DNA from: an uncultured Rhodobiaceae bacterium
Lineage (GTDB): Bacteria > Pseudomonadota > Alphaproteobacteria > RS24
Length of the DNA stretch: 46,003 nucleotides
Assembly (NCBI GenBank): GCA_937876775.1
Contig: CALEFA010000055.1
Location: 1-46,003 of the forward strand
Direction of reading: 5' to 3'
The notes below the pieces were generated by a model. It made no database searches, had not been told where the DNA came from, and was given only the letters and a program-made list of their open reading frames with translations. The translations under genes were made by a program, and so were the position numbers. This document shows positions 35,035 to 44,873 of this stretch, piece after piece. Numbering within the stretch: position 1 is the first letter of the stretch; every line of letters begins with the position of its first letter.

Positions 35035-36396
35035 ATGATTAGCAAAATCCTTATTGCCAATCGCGGAGAAATTGCCCTCAGAGTCATCCGCGCGTGTCGC
35101 GAAATGGGCATTGCCTCGGTGGCCGTTCACTCGACGGCAGATAATCATGCCATGCATGTTGGGCTGGCCGATGAAAGTGTCTGCCTTGGCCCTGCTCCGG
35201 CAGCCAATAGTTATTTGAACATTCCAGCCATCATTGCCGCCTGCGAAATCACCGGCGCCGACGCGGTGCACCCGGGTTATGGGTTTTTGTCCGAAAACGC
35301 CAAATTCGCCGATATTCTGGAAGCCCACGGCATTACCTTTATCGGCCCAACGGCTGACCACATTCGTTTAATGGGCGATAAAATTGCCGCCAAAGCCAAG
35401 GCTATTGAATTGGGTATTCCGGTGGTGCCGGGCTCTGACGGCGAAGTGAAAGACGTCGCAGACGCGCTCAAAGTTGGCCGCGAGATGGGCTTTCCTGTCT
35501 TGGTTAAAGCGGCATCGGGTGGCGGCGGTCGCGGCATGAAAATCGCCAAGACCGAAGATGATTTGGCCGAGGCTTTCACCACGGCGCGCAGCGAGGCCAA
35601 AGCCGCCTTTGGTGACGATGCCGTTTATATTGAGAAATATCTCGAAAAACCGCGCCATATTGAAATTCAAGTGGCCTGCGACACGCATGGCAATGCGGTG
35701 CATTTGGGCGAGCGCGATTGTTCCTTACAACGTCGCCACCAGAAAGTTTTAGAAGAAGCACCAAGCACAGTGCTGGATGACGCCGCGCGGGCCAAAATCG
35801 GCAAGATTGTCACCAATGCGATGGAAGGCATGTCCTATCGCGGGGTCGGCACGATTGAGTTCTTATATGAAAAAGGTGAATTCTATTTCATTGAGATGAA
35901 CACCCGCCTGCAGGTGGAACATCCGGTGACTGAAGCGATTACCGGCATTGACCTTGTGCGCGAGCAAATCCGCGTCGCCAATGGCGAGGTCTTGAGCTTC
36001 ACGCAAGATGATATTGTGCTGAGTGGCCACGCTATGGAATGCCGTATCAATGCCGAGCATCCTGAGACATTTGTGCCTTCACCGGGCAAAATTCAAACCT
36101 ATCACGCCCCCGGCGGCTTGGGGGTTCGGATTGATAGCGCGGCATTCGCCGGCTGCGCCATTCCGCCCTATTATGACAGTTTGATCGGTAAGTTGATTGT
36201 CCATGCTGCCGATCGCGAAACCTGCATGCGTCGCCTTGATCGGGCGTTGCGCGAATTTGCCATTGATGGGGTCGAAACGACATTGCCGCTATTCCATCGC
36301 TTGCTGGCCAATGAAGATTTCCAAAAGGCCGATTACGACATTCACTGGCTTGAAGGGTTTTTGCAAAGCGAAGCAGAAAAGAAAACCGTCGATTAA
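35035..36396 (+). CDS. accC: Biotin carboxylase subunit of acetyl-CoA carboxylase
   Basis: ATP-grasp enzyme that carboxylates biotin on AccB. The length of 453 residues is close to E. coli AccC (449). The N-terminal ILIANRGEIALRVIRA, the glycine-rich ATP lid SGGGGRGMKIA, EKYLEKPRHIEIQV and the catalytic MNTRLQVEHPVTE are all present. It has no fused biotin domain, so it is the stand-alone acetyl-CoA carboxylase type. The stop lies 23 bases from the opposing DUF2155 gene. Confidence 0.97.
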   Translation: MISKILIANRGEIALRVIRACREMGIASVAVHSTADNHAMHVGLADESVCLGPAPAANSYLNIPAIIAACEITGADAVHPGYGFLSENAKFADILEAHGITFIGPTADHIRLMGDKIAAKAKAIELGIPVVPGSDGEVKDVADALKVGREMGFPVLVKAASGGGGRGMKIAKTEDDLAEAFTTARSEAKAAFGDDAVYIEKYLEKPRHIEIQVACDTHGNAVHLGERDCSLQRRHQKVLEEAPSTVLDDAARAKIGKIVTNAMEGMSYRGVGTIEFLYEKGEFYFIEMNTRLQVEHPVTEAITGIDLVREQIRVANGEVLSFTQDDIVLSGHAMECRINAEHPETFVPSPGKIQTYHAPGGLGVRIDSAAFAGCAIPPYYDSLIGKLIVHAADRETCMRRLDRALREFAIDGVETTLPLFHRLLANEDFQKADYDIHWLEGFLQSEAEKKTVD

Positions 36397-36419
36397 ACAC
36401 CGGTTTTATATATTGGTGG

Positions 36420-37073
36420 CTACTCGTCGGTGAATGGCAGGTCGTCTGCGCCGACACAGGCTTTCGGCCAAAGGTCATAAACCGCATGTTCCAAAGCGTT
36501 TATCCCAGGGCTTGAGGCGAACATCCAACCGTTGAAAAGGCGGTTTTCTTCGCCATTCGCAATTTCCAAAATGGTTAAAAATGCTTTGGTTTCCGGCGGT
36601 TCTTCCGGCGGTGTGGAACGACAATCATGCATGGTGATGCGCAAATCATCAATTTCCACCGGCTCATCAAGGCGCAACTCCAGCGGGCGGATTTTCGCGG
36701 TAACCTTGTGCAACAGGGTAAACCGCCCAATACGCATGACCCGCGTGCTCGGCGCCAAATTGGAACTGGGAAGCTCAATCACCGGCACATCAAACAGGGT
36801 CGACGGCAGAGACCCGTCGAATTCTTCGGTTAAACCCTCAAACTCATCAATAAGAATTGTTTCATTCGGGACTGTTTCAAAGTCCTCATAAGGCGTCGTC
36901 AGCGTGCCATCGAAAGGATTGCTATCGGGTAACGGCGGTGGAACAAGCACGGGTGGTTTTGGCGCCGTAACCGCCTCGGATGATAGTGGTTGTTGTGCTG
37001 ATAGCGGTATCGGCCCCAAAAGGGCCAATAAGACTGGCCACAACAGAAGTTTATTTTTTGTCACTCTCGCCAT
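36420..37073 (-). CDS. DUF2155 domain protein, secreted
   Basis: Alphaproteobacterial protein of unknown function, 217 residues. It has a basic start with a signal peptide (to about residue 27), a proline-rich acidic linker (about 36-100), and the DUF2155 domain (about 105-205) with conserved HDCRSTPPEEPPE and FNGWMFASSPG segments. The ATG at 37073 overlaps mlaD by 23 bases; GTG at 37076 or 37064 is possible. Its usual company with NDUFA12 and MlaD is conserved across alphaproteobacteria, but it does not fix a function. Location in the periplasm or outer membrane is inferred from the signal peptide. Confidence 0.83.
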   Translation of the reverse strand: MARVTKNKLLLWPVLLALLGPIPLSAQQPLSSEAVTAPKPPVLVPPPLPDSNPFDGTLTTPYEDFETVPNETILIDEFEGLTEEFDGSLPSTLFDVPVIELPSSNLAPSTRVMRIGRFTLLHKVTAKIRPLELRLDEPVEIDDLRITMHDCRSTPPEEPPETKAFLTILEIANGEENRLFNGWMFASSPGINALEHAVYDLWPKACVGADDLPFTDE

Positions 37074-37515
37074 CACCAGCGCTGAACAGAGCTTGGCTCA
37101 CCAATTCGATGAGATCAACAGAGCCCTGCGTGTAGAAAATTTCGCCACCATCTTCCAAAAAATCCTCGCTGCCGCCGGGAGACAGTGAAATATAATTACC
37201 GCCAAGCAAACCTTCGCTGGTGATTTTGGCACTGGTGTCATCCGGGAAACGAATATCGCCATTCATTGAAAATACTACATTGGCGTAATAGCTCTTTGGA
37301 TCAAGTTCAAGCGACACCACCGTGCCAACTTTAATGCCGGACATGCGCACATCGCTGCCAATGGTCAATCCATCAACGCGGTTGAATTGGGCTGACAAAC
37401 GATAGCCGTCTGAGCTGCCCGTTTCGGTTACCGAATAACCATAAGCAACAAAAAGCGTGGCTACGATAACAACAAAGGCACCAACGAGGGTTTCGACGAG
37501 ATTATCTTTCAGCAT
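37051..37515 (-). CDS. mlaD: MlaD-like MCE domain lipid transport protein
   Basis: Single-pass inner-membrane protein with a periplasmic MCE domain, part of the system that moves phospholipid between membranes to keep outer-membrane asymmetry. The 154 residues contain a membrane segment (about 10-28), an MCE domain (about 36-115) with the typical FNRVDGLTIGSDVRMSGIKVG stretch (only part quoted by the family), and a short tail. AGGA lies eight bases before the ATG. MlaE and MlaF genes are not adjacent, which is usual for this alphaproteobacterial locus. Confidence 0.92.
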   Translation of the reverse strand: MLKDNLVETLVGAFVVIVATLFVAYGYSVTETGSSDGYRLSAQFNRVDGLTIGSDVRMSGIKVGTVVSLELDPKSYYANVVFSMNGDIRFPDDTSAKITSEGLLGGNYISLSPGGSEDFLEDGGEIFYTQGSVDLIELVSQALFSAGDGESDKK

Positions 37516-37524
37516 GGGCGTGTC

Positions 37525-37911
37525 CTATTCCGGTTTCCAAGAATCATAGCCAGATGCATAGGAGGCCGCATCGGCAGGGCCGGCCGGCTTATGGGCATTT
37601 TTTGTGCCGGTTTGATTGATTTGGTGTGGTTTGTGCCAATCACGGCGAACAAATTGCGCCTCATCAGGGGTTTCATCAACCGTGTAATGCAACCAACCGT
37701 GCCAGTAAGGCGACACGCGCGTACTTTCAATATCACCATTGAAAATCACCCAACGGCGCGCCTTACCATTGATTGAGGCGCCTTTGCGGTCTTGGTAGTA
37801 AAGATTGCCCTGCTCGTCTTGACCAACCAATTGCCCACGGCGTTTGGTCCAAATCAACGTGCCCAAAGTTTGGCTATTCCACCATGTAAAAATCATTTTA
37901 AGAAATTGCAT
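37525..37911 (-). CDS. NDUFA12-like accessory subunit of complex I
   Basis: Homologue of the mitochondrial B17.2 subunit, found in alphaproteobacterial NADH:ubiquinone oxidoreductase. The 128 residues show the family core WGTLIWT-like start (LGTLIWTKR), GNLYYQDR, RRWVIFNG, SRVSPYWHGWLHYT-type segment and the C-terminal YDSWKPE. ATG 37911 has GGAAAG seven bases upstream; ATG 37926 is an alternative without a ribosome site. The mlaD start is nine bases after the stop. It is one of the strongest markers of alphaproteobacterial origin in the window. Confidence 0.94.
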   Translation of the reverse strand: MQFLKMIFTWWNSQTLGTLIWTKRRGQLVGQDEQGNLYYQDRKGASINGKARRWVIFNGDIESTRVSPYWHGWLHYTVDETPDEAQFVRRDWHKPHQINQTGTKNAHKPAGPADAASYASGYDSWKPE

Positions 37912-37979
37912 TATCTGACTTTCCATTTCGACAGTGAGGAATTTATAGCACGAAAGCGTACGCCCTGCATCTTCCTTGA

Positions 37980-39779
37980 TTACGACGCCTCATCCGGAGT
38001 TGATTTTTTCTCGGCCGGCAAATTCAAACGAATATGCAATTCGCGTAATTGCGCGTTAGACACTTGAGACGGCGCCTGCATCAATAAATCTTCGGCTTGC
38101 TGGTTCATTGGAAAGGCCACGACTTCGCGCAGGTTTTCTTGCTCCGCCAGCAGCATAACAATGCGATCGACGCCCGGTGCAATACCACCATGCGGCGGTG
38201 CGCCAAAACGGAAAGCATTCAGCATGCCGCCAAATTCTTTTTCAACAACCGCGCTGTCATAACCAGCAATTTCAAAGGCTTTCAGCATAATTTCAGGCTT
38301 GTGATTCCGAATGGCGCCCGACGATAGTTCAATCCCATTGCAAACAATGTCATATTGATAGCCAAGGATATCCATTGGATCCATGCTCTCCAACGCTTCC
38401 ATACCACCCTGCGGCATGGAAAACGGATTGTGAGAGAAGTCGAGTTTCTTGGTGCTGTCGTCAATTTCGTACATCGGGAAATCAACGATCCAACAAAAGG
38501 CAAATTGATCGCGATCAATCAATTCAAGCTCTTCGCCAACCCGATTGCGGGCGCGGCCAGCAAATTCAGCAAATGATTTCGGCACGCCTGCGCAGAAGAA
38601 AACAGCGTCGCCATCTTCGAGCGCCAATTGGCTGCGTATTTGCTCAGTGCGCTCAGCGCCAATATTTTTCGCCAATGGGCCAGCGCCTTCGCCGTCGCGG
38701 AAGAAAATATAGCCGAGACCAGGCTGGCCTTCGCCCTGTGCCCAGCTGTTCATCCGGTCACAAAACGCCCGACTACCGCCGGTTTTAGCCGGAATTGCCC
38801 ACACGCGAACGTTCTCGTCCTTAGCAATCATATTGGCAAAAATCTTAAAGTCTGATCCGTCGAAAGCAGCGGTGACGTCTTGCATTTCAATCGGGATACG
38901 CAAATCTGGCTTATCGGAACCATATTTTTGCATCGCTTCAGCATAAGGAATTCGCGGGAACTCAGCCGTCACCCGCTTGCCATTGCCGAAGGTGGTGAAG
39001 ACATCGCGCAGCACCGGCTCAACCGCCTGAAACACATCTTCTTGGGTGACAAAACTCATTTCCAAATCGAGCTGATAAAACTCACCCGGCGAGCGATCGG
39101 CGCGGGCATCTTCATCGCGGAAACACGGTGCGATTTGGAAATAGCGATCAAAACCAGCCACCATAAGCAGTTGCTTAAACTGCTGTGGGGCTTGTGGCAG
39201 AGCATAGAAACGGCCCGGATGGGTGCGCGATGGCACTAGAAAGTCACGCGCGCCTTCGGGGCTTGAGGCCGTCAAAATCGGCGTTTGATACTCACGGAAG
39301 CCATCATCGGTCATGCGACGGCGCAGCCATGAAATAATATCCGACCGTAGAACAATGTTTTTGTGCAGCGTGTCGCGGCGCAAATCCAGAAAACGATAGC
39401 GCAGACGAATGTCTTCTGGATAATCCGGCTCACCAAAGACTGGCAGTGGCAAATCACCAGCCTGAGACAGAATTTCCAAATTTGACGCATAGATCTCAAT
39501 CTCACCGGTTGGCAGATTGGGGTTTTTGGCCTCAGCATCACGGCCAACAACCTTGCCCTCAACGCGGATAACGCTTTCAGCGCGGACTTCTTCGGCAACC
39601 GAGAAATAGGGACTTGAAGGCTCAATGACCAATTGCGTCAGACCATAATGATCGCGCAAATCGATGAATAATAACCCACCATGGTCGCGTTTTCGATGCA
39701 CCCAACCGGATAAACGGACGGTTTCGTCGATATGTGTCGCGCGCAAGGTGCCGCAATCATGGCTTCTATATTCGTGCAT
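37980..39779 (-). CDS. aspS: Aspartyl-tRNA synthetase, probably non-discriminating (Asp/Asn)
   Basis: Class II synthetase of 599 residues with an N-terminal OB anticodon-binding domain (about 1-105), the catalytic core including [10 protein letters not shown] and PQQFKQLLM, the bacterial GAD insert, and motif 3 ([12 protein letters not shown]). His33 in RKRDHGG corresponds to the histidine that marks relaxed tRNA recognition in Pseudomonas AspRS, so this enzyme probably also charges tRNA-Asn for amidation by GatCAB. An in-frame TTG at 39785 is rejected for ATG 39779, which has GAGG about six bases upstream. It is divergent from rnd. Confidence 0.95.
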   Translation of the reverse strand: MHEYRSHDCGTLRATHIDETVRLSGWVHRKRDHGGLLFIDLRDHYGLTQLVIEPSSPYFSVAEEVRAESVIRVEGKVVGRDAEAKNPNLPTGEIEIYASNLEILSQAGDLPLPVFGEPDYPEDIRLRYRFLDLRRDTLHKNIVLRSDIISWLRRRMTDDGFREYQTPILTASSPEGARDFLVPSRTHPGRFYALPQAPQQFKQLLMVAGFDRYFQIAPCFRDEDARADRSPGEFYQLDLEMSFVTQEDVFQAVEPVLRDVFTTFGNGKRVTAEFPRIPYAEAMQKYGSDKPDLRIPIEMQDVTAAFDGSDFKIFANMIAKDENVRVWAIPAKTGGSRAFCDRMNSWAQGEGQPGLGYIFFRDGEGAGPLAKNIGAERTEQIRSQLALEDGDAVFFCAGVPKSFAEFAGRARNRVGEELELIDRDQFAFCWIVDFPMYEIDDSTKKLDFSHNPFSMPQGGMEALESMDPMDILGYQYDIVCNGIELSSGAIRNHKPEIMLKAFEIAGYDSAVVEKEFGGMLNAFRFGAPPHGGIAPGVDRIVMLLAEQENLREVVAFPMNQQAEDLLMQAPSQVSNAQLRELHIRLNLPAEKKSTPDEAS

Positions 39780-39830
39780 CTTCAACCTCTTAAAGAATAG
39801 TGATGCCTAAACACAACGCTTCACGCGATT

Positions 39831-39836
39831 TGTCAA
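39831..39836 (-). promoter_or_regulatory. Candidate -35 box for aspS
   Basis: The minus strand reads a perfect TTGACA here, 51 bases before the aspS ATG. The hexamer at 17 bases (TGTTTA) is a poor -10 and one at 19 bases (TTTAGG) is hardly better, so only the -35 half can be claimed. Confidence 0.4.
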
Positions 39837-39893
39837 GCCACACATGCGTTTGCCGCCTTATTCAGCGATCAAAACCGCGTTTATTTTCAGGAG

Positions 39894-39922
39894 GCGACAA
39901 AACCATTTCAGTGTTTTATAAC
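39894..39922 (+). promoter_or_regulatory. rnd promoter, apparently giving a leaderless mRNA
   Basis: GCGACA (39894-39899) and TATAAC (39917-39922) are exactly 17 bases apart. Transcription would start around 39929-39931, while the rnd ATG is at 39931. No ribosome site lies between the -10 and the ATG; the GGAGG further upstream (39890-39894) is beside the -35 and would not be in the mRNA. Confidence 0.5.
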
Positions 39923-39930
39923 ATAGCTTC

Positions 39931-41085
39931 ATGAAACTAATTTCCACAACTGAAGAGCTCGAAGCTCTGTGCGCCGAATTGGCCGCCTGTCCGTATATAA
40001 CGGTTGATACCGAATTTTTACGCGAAAGCACGTTTTGGCCGATTTTATGCCTCATTCAAACCGCTGGACACAATGTCGAGGGGATGATTGATCCGCTTTC
40101 CGAAGGTATTGATTTACAACCATTTTACGACCTTTTGGTTAATCCGCATGTGCTCAAAGTCATGCATGGCTGCCGGCAAGATGTCGAGATTTTCCACCAT
40201 TTGGCCGGCGTCATTCCAACGCCACTTTTTGACACACAAATCGCCGCCATGGTGTGTGGCTTTGGCGATGCGGTAGGTTATGAAACGCTGATTCATAAAA
40301 CAACGAACGGCAAAGTCGATAAAGCCAGTCGCTTTACCGATTGGAGCCATCGCCCGCTCAGCGATGCGCAGCTTACCTATGCGCTCTCCGACGTCACTCA
40401 TTTGCGCGATGCCTATGAGTATCTCGAGGAGGCGCTGGAGAAAAATGGCCGCCGCGCATGGCTTGAGGAAGAAAGCAATTTGCTATCTGACCCTGAAATT
40501 TATTTGCAAAGCCCCGAAAATGCTTGGCGCCGCCTACGTATGCAGGACCGACGGCCAAAAGTGCTTGGCGTTTTGATTGAAGTCGCCAAATGGCGCGACA
40601 GCGAGGCGCAAAGCCGCAATGTGCCGCGTAATCGTGTGCTCAAAGATGATGCTATTCGCGAATTGGCGCTACAGGCACCGAAAGACAAAACGGCGCTCGC
40701 CCGCTTGCGCGCCGTACCGCGCGGTTTCGAAAACTCGCGCCATGCCGAAACCCTTTTAGAGGCAGTGGCAGTCGGACGAAATAGAAAACCTGAAGACCTG
40801 CCCGACGTGCCCGCCGCCGTCGTCAATCGTCCAGGCATTGGGCCACTGGTCGAGCTGTTGAAAGTTCTCTTGAAACAGCGCAGCGAAGAAACTCAAGTGG
40901 CGCCGAAATTGATTGCCAATGTTGCCGATTTGGAACGCATCGCCAGCGATAATGAGCCGGATGTGCCAGCCATGCGCGGCTGGCGTCGTGAAATTTTCGG
41001 CCAGTATGCCATGGATTTAAAACAGGGCCGCCTTGCTTTGGCGTCTGAAAATGACATGGTGATTTTGGTCGCGCGCGACGCTTAA
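39931..41085 (+). CDS. rnd: Ribonuclease D
   Basis: 3'-5' exoribonuclease that trims tRNA and other small RNA precursors. The 384 residues begin with the DEDDy exonuclease domain: Asp26 and Glu28 (VDTEF), Asp84 (HGCRQDVEIF), and Y150-x3-D154 (YALSDVTHL). An HRDC domain (about 205-285) and a C-terminal helical HRDC-like region follow, matching E. coli RNase D (375). There is no Shine-Dalgarno before the ATG, and the -10 box ends eight bases away. Its stop overlaps that of ppx in a shared TTAA. Confidence 0.96.
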   Translation: MKLISTTEELEALCAELAACPYITVDTEFLRESTFWPILCLIQTAGHNVEGMIDPLSEGIDLQPFYDLLVNPHVLKVMHGCRQDVEIFHHLAGVIPTPLFDTQIAAMVCGFGDAVGYETLIHKTTNGKVDKASRFTDWSHRPLSDAQLTYALSDVTHLRDAYEYLEEALEKNGRRAWLEEESNLLSDPEIYLQSPENAWRRLRMQDRRPKVLGVLIEVAKWRDSEAQSRNVPRNRVLKDDAIRELALQAPKDKTALARLRAVPRGFENSRHAETLLEAVAVGRNRKPEDLPDVPAAVVNRPGIGPLVELLKVLLKQRSEETQVAPKLIANVADLERIASDNEPDVPAMRGWRREIFGQYAMDLKQGRLALASENDMVILVARDA

Positions 41086-42638
41086 ACAGCGTTTTTATTT
41101 TTTACTGGTGCCAAGTCGACCTGAGAGTCGAGACCAAGAACCTGAGCTATGCGGCTCAATCGATTGTCGATAATCGGCCCCAGTAATTCTGCTTGCGATG
41201 GGTCAATTGTCAGCACTACCTTGCCCCCACCAAAAGTTAGTTTTGTGAGCGGCAGTAAATTGGGCAGTGATGCTGACAGCGAATGAGCTAAGCGCAGGCA
41301 CAGACCAAAAGCCTGCGCCAACTTCTCATCTTCTGGCGCTAATGACAGTTGATTGGCACCATACCAGCCCTCGCCAACCTCGTGACGATAAGACAGTGCA
41401 TGACCAAGAAACACGCGGCTGCGGTGATCAATGCCCCCAAATGGCGCGGTCAGCACGGTTTGGCGCACCACTTCGGCGCGGAAACTTGGGTGGCTGGCCC
41501 ATGCCAAATCTGAAATCAAACACCCTGCCATGCGCAATCGGTTGAGCTCTTTATCGGACGCGAACTGAGCATGGCGGCTGGTAAATAATTCGCTCGTCCA
41601 AGCCGCCAATTCATGGCCGTAAGCAGCCGATTTACACAACCTTTCGGCCATTTCTTCGCAAGCCAGCAAGAGCGGGTCAAGTTTGCGGTATTTGTGTTCC
41701 AACATGGAATATAAAATGCCCTCGCGCACGGCATTGGCCGAGACGATTATATCTTTAGGCCGCACCGCTTCGGTCAGCTTATCGAGCACAATCGCGGCAA
41801 TCGGCAAGGCATCGCGGCGATTGGAGGAAGATTGCGATAAATCAACCTTCGTCTCATCATCCATGAGGGCGCGCGTAAAGCGCGTCATTTCCTTTGTCGG
41901 TACAGAATATTGGTGCAACACGTCGAGCGGATAGTTTTCATAATCCATATGAACCTTCGCTAAATTACGCCATGTGCCGCCGACCACATAAAGCGGCAGG
42001 TCTTTTCCATCTGAAAGCCAGCTAATTTCTTGCAAAGCTGCGCTGACTTGCTGCGCCATCAGCTCACGGTCTCCGCCCGATTGCTGGTTCAAGGCCAGAA
42101 CCCCAAGCGGCAAGCTTGCCCATTGATGGGTTTGATTGTCGTGCACACGCGCCAATTCCAAACTGCCACCACCAAGATCGGCAACAATACCATCAGCCTT
42201 AGGTATCGATAGCATCACCCCATCAGCCGAATAAACGGCTTCTTCTTCACCACTCAAAATGCGGATTTTATGTCCCAAAATGGCTTCGGCTTCGGCAATA
42301 AATGCATCGCTGTTTTCGGCATCGCGCACCGCCGCCGTGGCAAAAGCCGCCAGATTGCCAATGCCAAGCCGGGCGGCAATACCATGAAACCGATGAAATG
42401 TTTGAATCGCTAATTCATAAGGCGCGCCCTCGATGCGACCGGTCGCAGAAACCGCCTCACCTAGCCGACAAAAAGTGCGCTCATTATAAATTGGCAGAGG
42501 CGTGCGTGCCGAACCACTATAGCCGACCAATCGAACAGAGTTTGACCCTATATCCAAAACCCCCAATGGCGCATCGGGACGCAAAGCGCCCAGACGATTA
42601 AGCGCATCGGCAAATTTCTCGGTTTTATAAACACTCAT
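41082..42638 (-). CDS. ppx: Ppx/GppA family exopolyphosphatase
   Basis: Actin-like-fold phosphatase that removes terminal phosphate from polyphosphate or pppGpp. The 518 residues show the N-terminal phosphate loop LGVLDIGSNSVRLV (25-38), the AFATAAVRDAEN segment, SGEEEAVYSADG and the second phosphate loop ADLGGGSLEL, with an extended C-terminal helical HD-like region. It starts nine bases after ppk1 on the same strand, so synthesis and breakdown of polyphosphate are coded together. From the sequence, Ppx and GppA activity cannot be separated; the ppk1 neighbour favours Ppx. Confidence 0.92.
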   Translation of the reverse strand: MSVYKTEKFADALNRLGALRPDAPLGVLDIGSNSVRLVGYSGSARTPLPIYNERTFCRLGEAVSATGRIEGAPYELAIQTFHRFHGIAARLGIGNLAAFATAAVRDAENSDAFIAEAEAILGHKIRILSGEEEAVYSADGVMLSIPKADGIVADLGGGSLELARVHDNQTHQWASLPLGVLALNQQSGGDRELMAQQVSAALQEISWLSDGKDLPLYVVGGTWRNLAKVHMDYENYPLDVLHQYSVPTKEMTRFTRALMDDETKVDLSQSSSNRRDALPIAAIVLDKLTEAVRPKDIIVSANAVREGILYSMLEHKYRKLDPLLLACEEMAERLCKSAAYGHELAAWTSELFTSRHAQFASDKELNRLRMAGCLISDLAWASHPSFRAEVVRQTVLTAPFGGIDHRSRVFLGHALSYRHEVGEGWYGANQLSLAPEDEKLAQAFGLCLRLAHSLSASLPNLLPLTKLTFGGGKVVLTIDPSQAELLGPIIDNRLSRIAQVLGLDSQVDLAPVKNKNAV

Positions 42639-42647
42639 TACCTAAAC

Positions 42648-44825
42648 CTATTTCTTCATACTCTCGCCACGCCCTGACAAGCTCGGATTGGTCATAAAAT
42701 AATCATGTGCACTAATTTCTAGCTCACCCTCTGATGTATGTGCACGGGCAAATTGGCCATCGGGTTGCATCAACCAACTTTGCTGATTGTCGGCCAAATT
42801 GGTTACCATGATTTGGTTCATCACTTGCTCGCGAACCGTGGGATTCAAAATAGGCGTGAGCACTTCAACGCGACGATCTAGATTGCGGGGCATCCAATCG
42901 GCTGACGAAATGTAAATATTGGCTTCGTCTGAGGGCAGACCGCCGCCATTACCGAAACAAACAATCCGCGAATGTTCCAGATAACGCCCGACAATGCTTT
43001 TCACGCGAATGTTTTCAGATAGACCCTCAACGCCAGCGCGCAAACAACAAATACCGCGCACCACCAAATCAATTTGCACACCCGCTTGAGAGGCTTCATA
43101 GAGGGCATCTATAACAAATGGATCGACCAACGAGTTGAGCTTAACCCAGATTGCCCCTGGCCGACCCTTTTTCACATGCTGCATCTCGGCCGCAATGCCA
43201 TCCATAATGGTTTGCCGCATGGTAATCGGCGACATCGACAAACATTTGAGGTCTGAGGGTTCGGCATAGCCGGTAAAAAAGTTGAAAACCTGCGCGGCGT
43301 CACTGGCAATATTTTTATCGCAAGTAAACAAAGATAAGTCGGTGTAAACCAAGGCATTTTGCGGATGATAATTGCCCGTGCCCAAGTGCACATAAGTGCG
43401 CATGCGGCCCGCTTCGCGGCGCACGACGAGGCTTACTTTGGCATGCGTTTTTAACTGGATAAAGCCGAACACCACTTGCACACCCGCACGTTCCATATCG
43501 CGAGCCAAACGAATATTGGCCGCCTCATCAAACCGTGCCTTCAACTCCACAAGAGCCGTCACTGATTTGCCAGCCTCGGCCGCTTCAATCAGTGCCTCCA
43601 CAATCGGGCTGTCATCCGACGTGCGATAAAGGGTTTGCTTAATCGCCACCACATCCGGATCGATGGCCGCCTGACGAATAAATTGCACCACCACATCGAA
43701 GCTTTCATAAGGGTGATGCACCAAAATATCTTTGGCGCCAATGGCGGAGAAACAATCGCCACCATGTTCCCGAATGCGTTCAGGAAAACGCGCCGTGAAA
43801 GGCGTGAATTTCAGCTCAGGGGGCGCGTGAGCAACAATCTGATTGGTTTGTGACAAGCCGACCAAATCACTGACAACGATGACCCCGCGTGGGTCAACTT
43901 CCAGTTCCTTAGTGATCAGCCTTTTCAAATTTTCCGGCATGGATTTGTCAATTTTCAGCCGAATGACCGAACCACGGCGGCGCTTTTTCAGTGCGCTTTC
44001 GAATAATTGCACCAAATCCTCAGCTTCTTCTTCAACCTCAAGGTCACTGTCGCGGATAATCCGAAACACCCCCTGCCCTAAAACTTCATAACCCGGGAAA
44101 GTGCGCTCCGAGAACATTGAAATCAATGTTTCCAAACGAACAAAGTTCAACGCACCCTCAGGGGCGTTATCGTCGTCATTTGGCAAAAGAATAAACCGAT
44201 CAAGCTGCTGGGGGATCAACAGCAGTGCGTTCATTTGGTGACCATCAGCGCGCCGCGCCAATTGCAGCGCCAAGGCAAACCCAAGATTGGGAATAAATGG
44301 AAACGGGTGCGCCGGATCCACCGCCAGAGGGGTTAACACCGGCAGCACTTGGTCAAGGAAGTAATCCTCCAGCCAAGACAGTTGTGATGTTGATAGCTCA
44401 TTGGGCTCCAGCACACAGACATTGGACTGACGCATTTCTTCGAGCAAATGTCGCCAGACCACTTGTTGCGTATCCATCAACTGATTTGCGGTTTCGGAAA
44501 TCTCGTCTAATTGCTGGCGTGGGGTGCGCCCGTCTTTGCTCAGCTCATCGACACCGGCTAGGGTTTGTCCTATCAAACCGGCCACACGCACCATGAAGAA
44601 CTCATCCAGATTACTGGCTGAAATCGAGAGAAAACGTAGCTTTTCCATCAAAGGGTGATTGGGATTTGTCGCCTCTTCCATAACCCGCTGATTGAAAGCC
44701 AGCCATGATATTTCGCGATTGGCAAAACGTTCCGTACGCGAGAACCCTAAATGAATTTCAGGCAATTTCTGCTCTGGTTTAAAGCTGCGTAAAACACCTG
44801 TTTTCTTGTTTGCCTTCTTGCTCAT
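42648..44825 (-). CDS. ppk1: Polyphosphate kinase 1
   Basis: Membrane-associated enzyme that polymerises the gamma phosphate of ATP into inorganic polyphosphate. The 725 residues include the N-terminal domain ([19 protein letters not shown]), the head domain, and two phospholipase-D-like C-terminal domains. The autophosphorylated histidine is His461 ([12 protein letters not shown]); the second conserved histidine is His618 ([13 protein letters not shown]). [12 protein letters not shown] and [11 protein letters not shown] are also diagnostic. A TTG one codon upstream is ignored. It stands 48 bases after hdaA and nine bases before ppx. Confidence 0.97.
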   Translation of the reverse strand: MSKKANKKTGVLRSFKPEQKLPEIHLGFSRTERFANREISWLAFNQRVMEEATNPNHPLMEKLRFLSISASNLDEFFMVRVAGLIGQTLAGVDELSKDGRTPRQQLDEISETANQLMDTQQVVWRHLLEEMRQSNVCVLEPNELSTSQLSWLEDYFLDQVLPVLTPLAVDPAHPFPFIPNLGFALALQLARRADGHQMNALLLIPQQLDRFILLPNDDDNAPEGALNFVRLETLISMFSERTFPGYEVLGQGVFRIIRDSDLEVEEEAEDLVQLFESALKKRRRGSVIRLKIDKSMPENLKRLITKELEVDPRGVIVVSDLVGLSQTNQIVAHAPPELKFTPFTARFPERIREHGGDCFSAIGAKDILVHHPYESFDVVVQFIRQAAIDPDVVAIKQTLYRTSDDSPIVEALIEAAEAGKSVTALVELKARFDEAANIRLARDMERAGVQVVFGFIQLKTHAKVSLVVRREAGRMRTYVHLGTGNYHPQNALVYTDLSLFTCDKNIASDAAQVFNFFTGYAEPSDLKCLSMSPITMRQTIMDGIAAEMQHVKKGRPGAIWVKLNSLVDPFVIDALYEASQAGVQIDLVVRGICCLRAGVEGLSENIRVKSIVGRYLEHSRIVCFGNGGGLPSDEANIYISSADWMPRNLDRRVEVLTPILNPTVREQVMNQIMVTNLADNQQSWLMQPDGQFARAHTSEGELEISAHDYFMTNPSLSGRGESMKK

Positions 44826-44873
44826 CAATCAAAGTTTCCCGTAAATTAAAAGTCTTAGTGTATGTCGAAAATA

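Noticed and set aside
36397-36419. Terminator between accC and the DUF2155 gene
   Set aside because: Only a CACC/GGTG four-base pairing with a long AT loop is possible, too weak to call.
36397-37073. Missing aat (leucyl/phenylalanyl-tRNA-protein transferase) as a deletion
   Set aside because: Some related genomes carry aat near accC, but I see no remnant here and cannot show a loss from this window alone.
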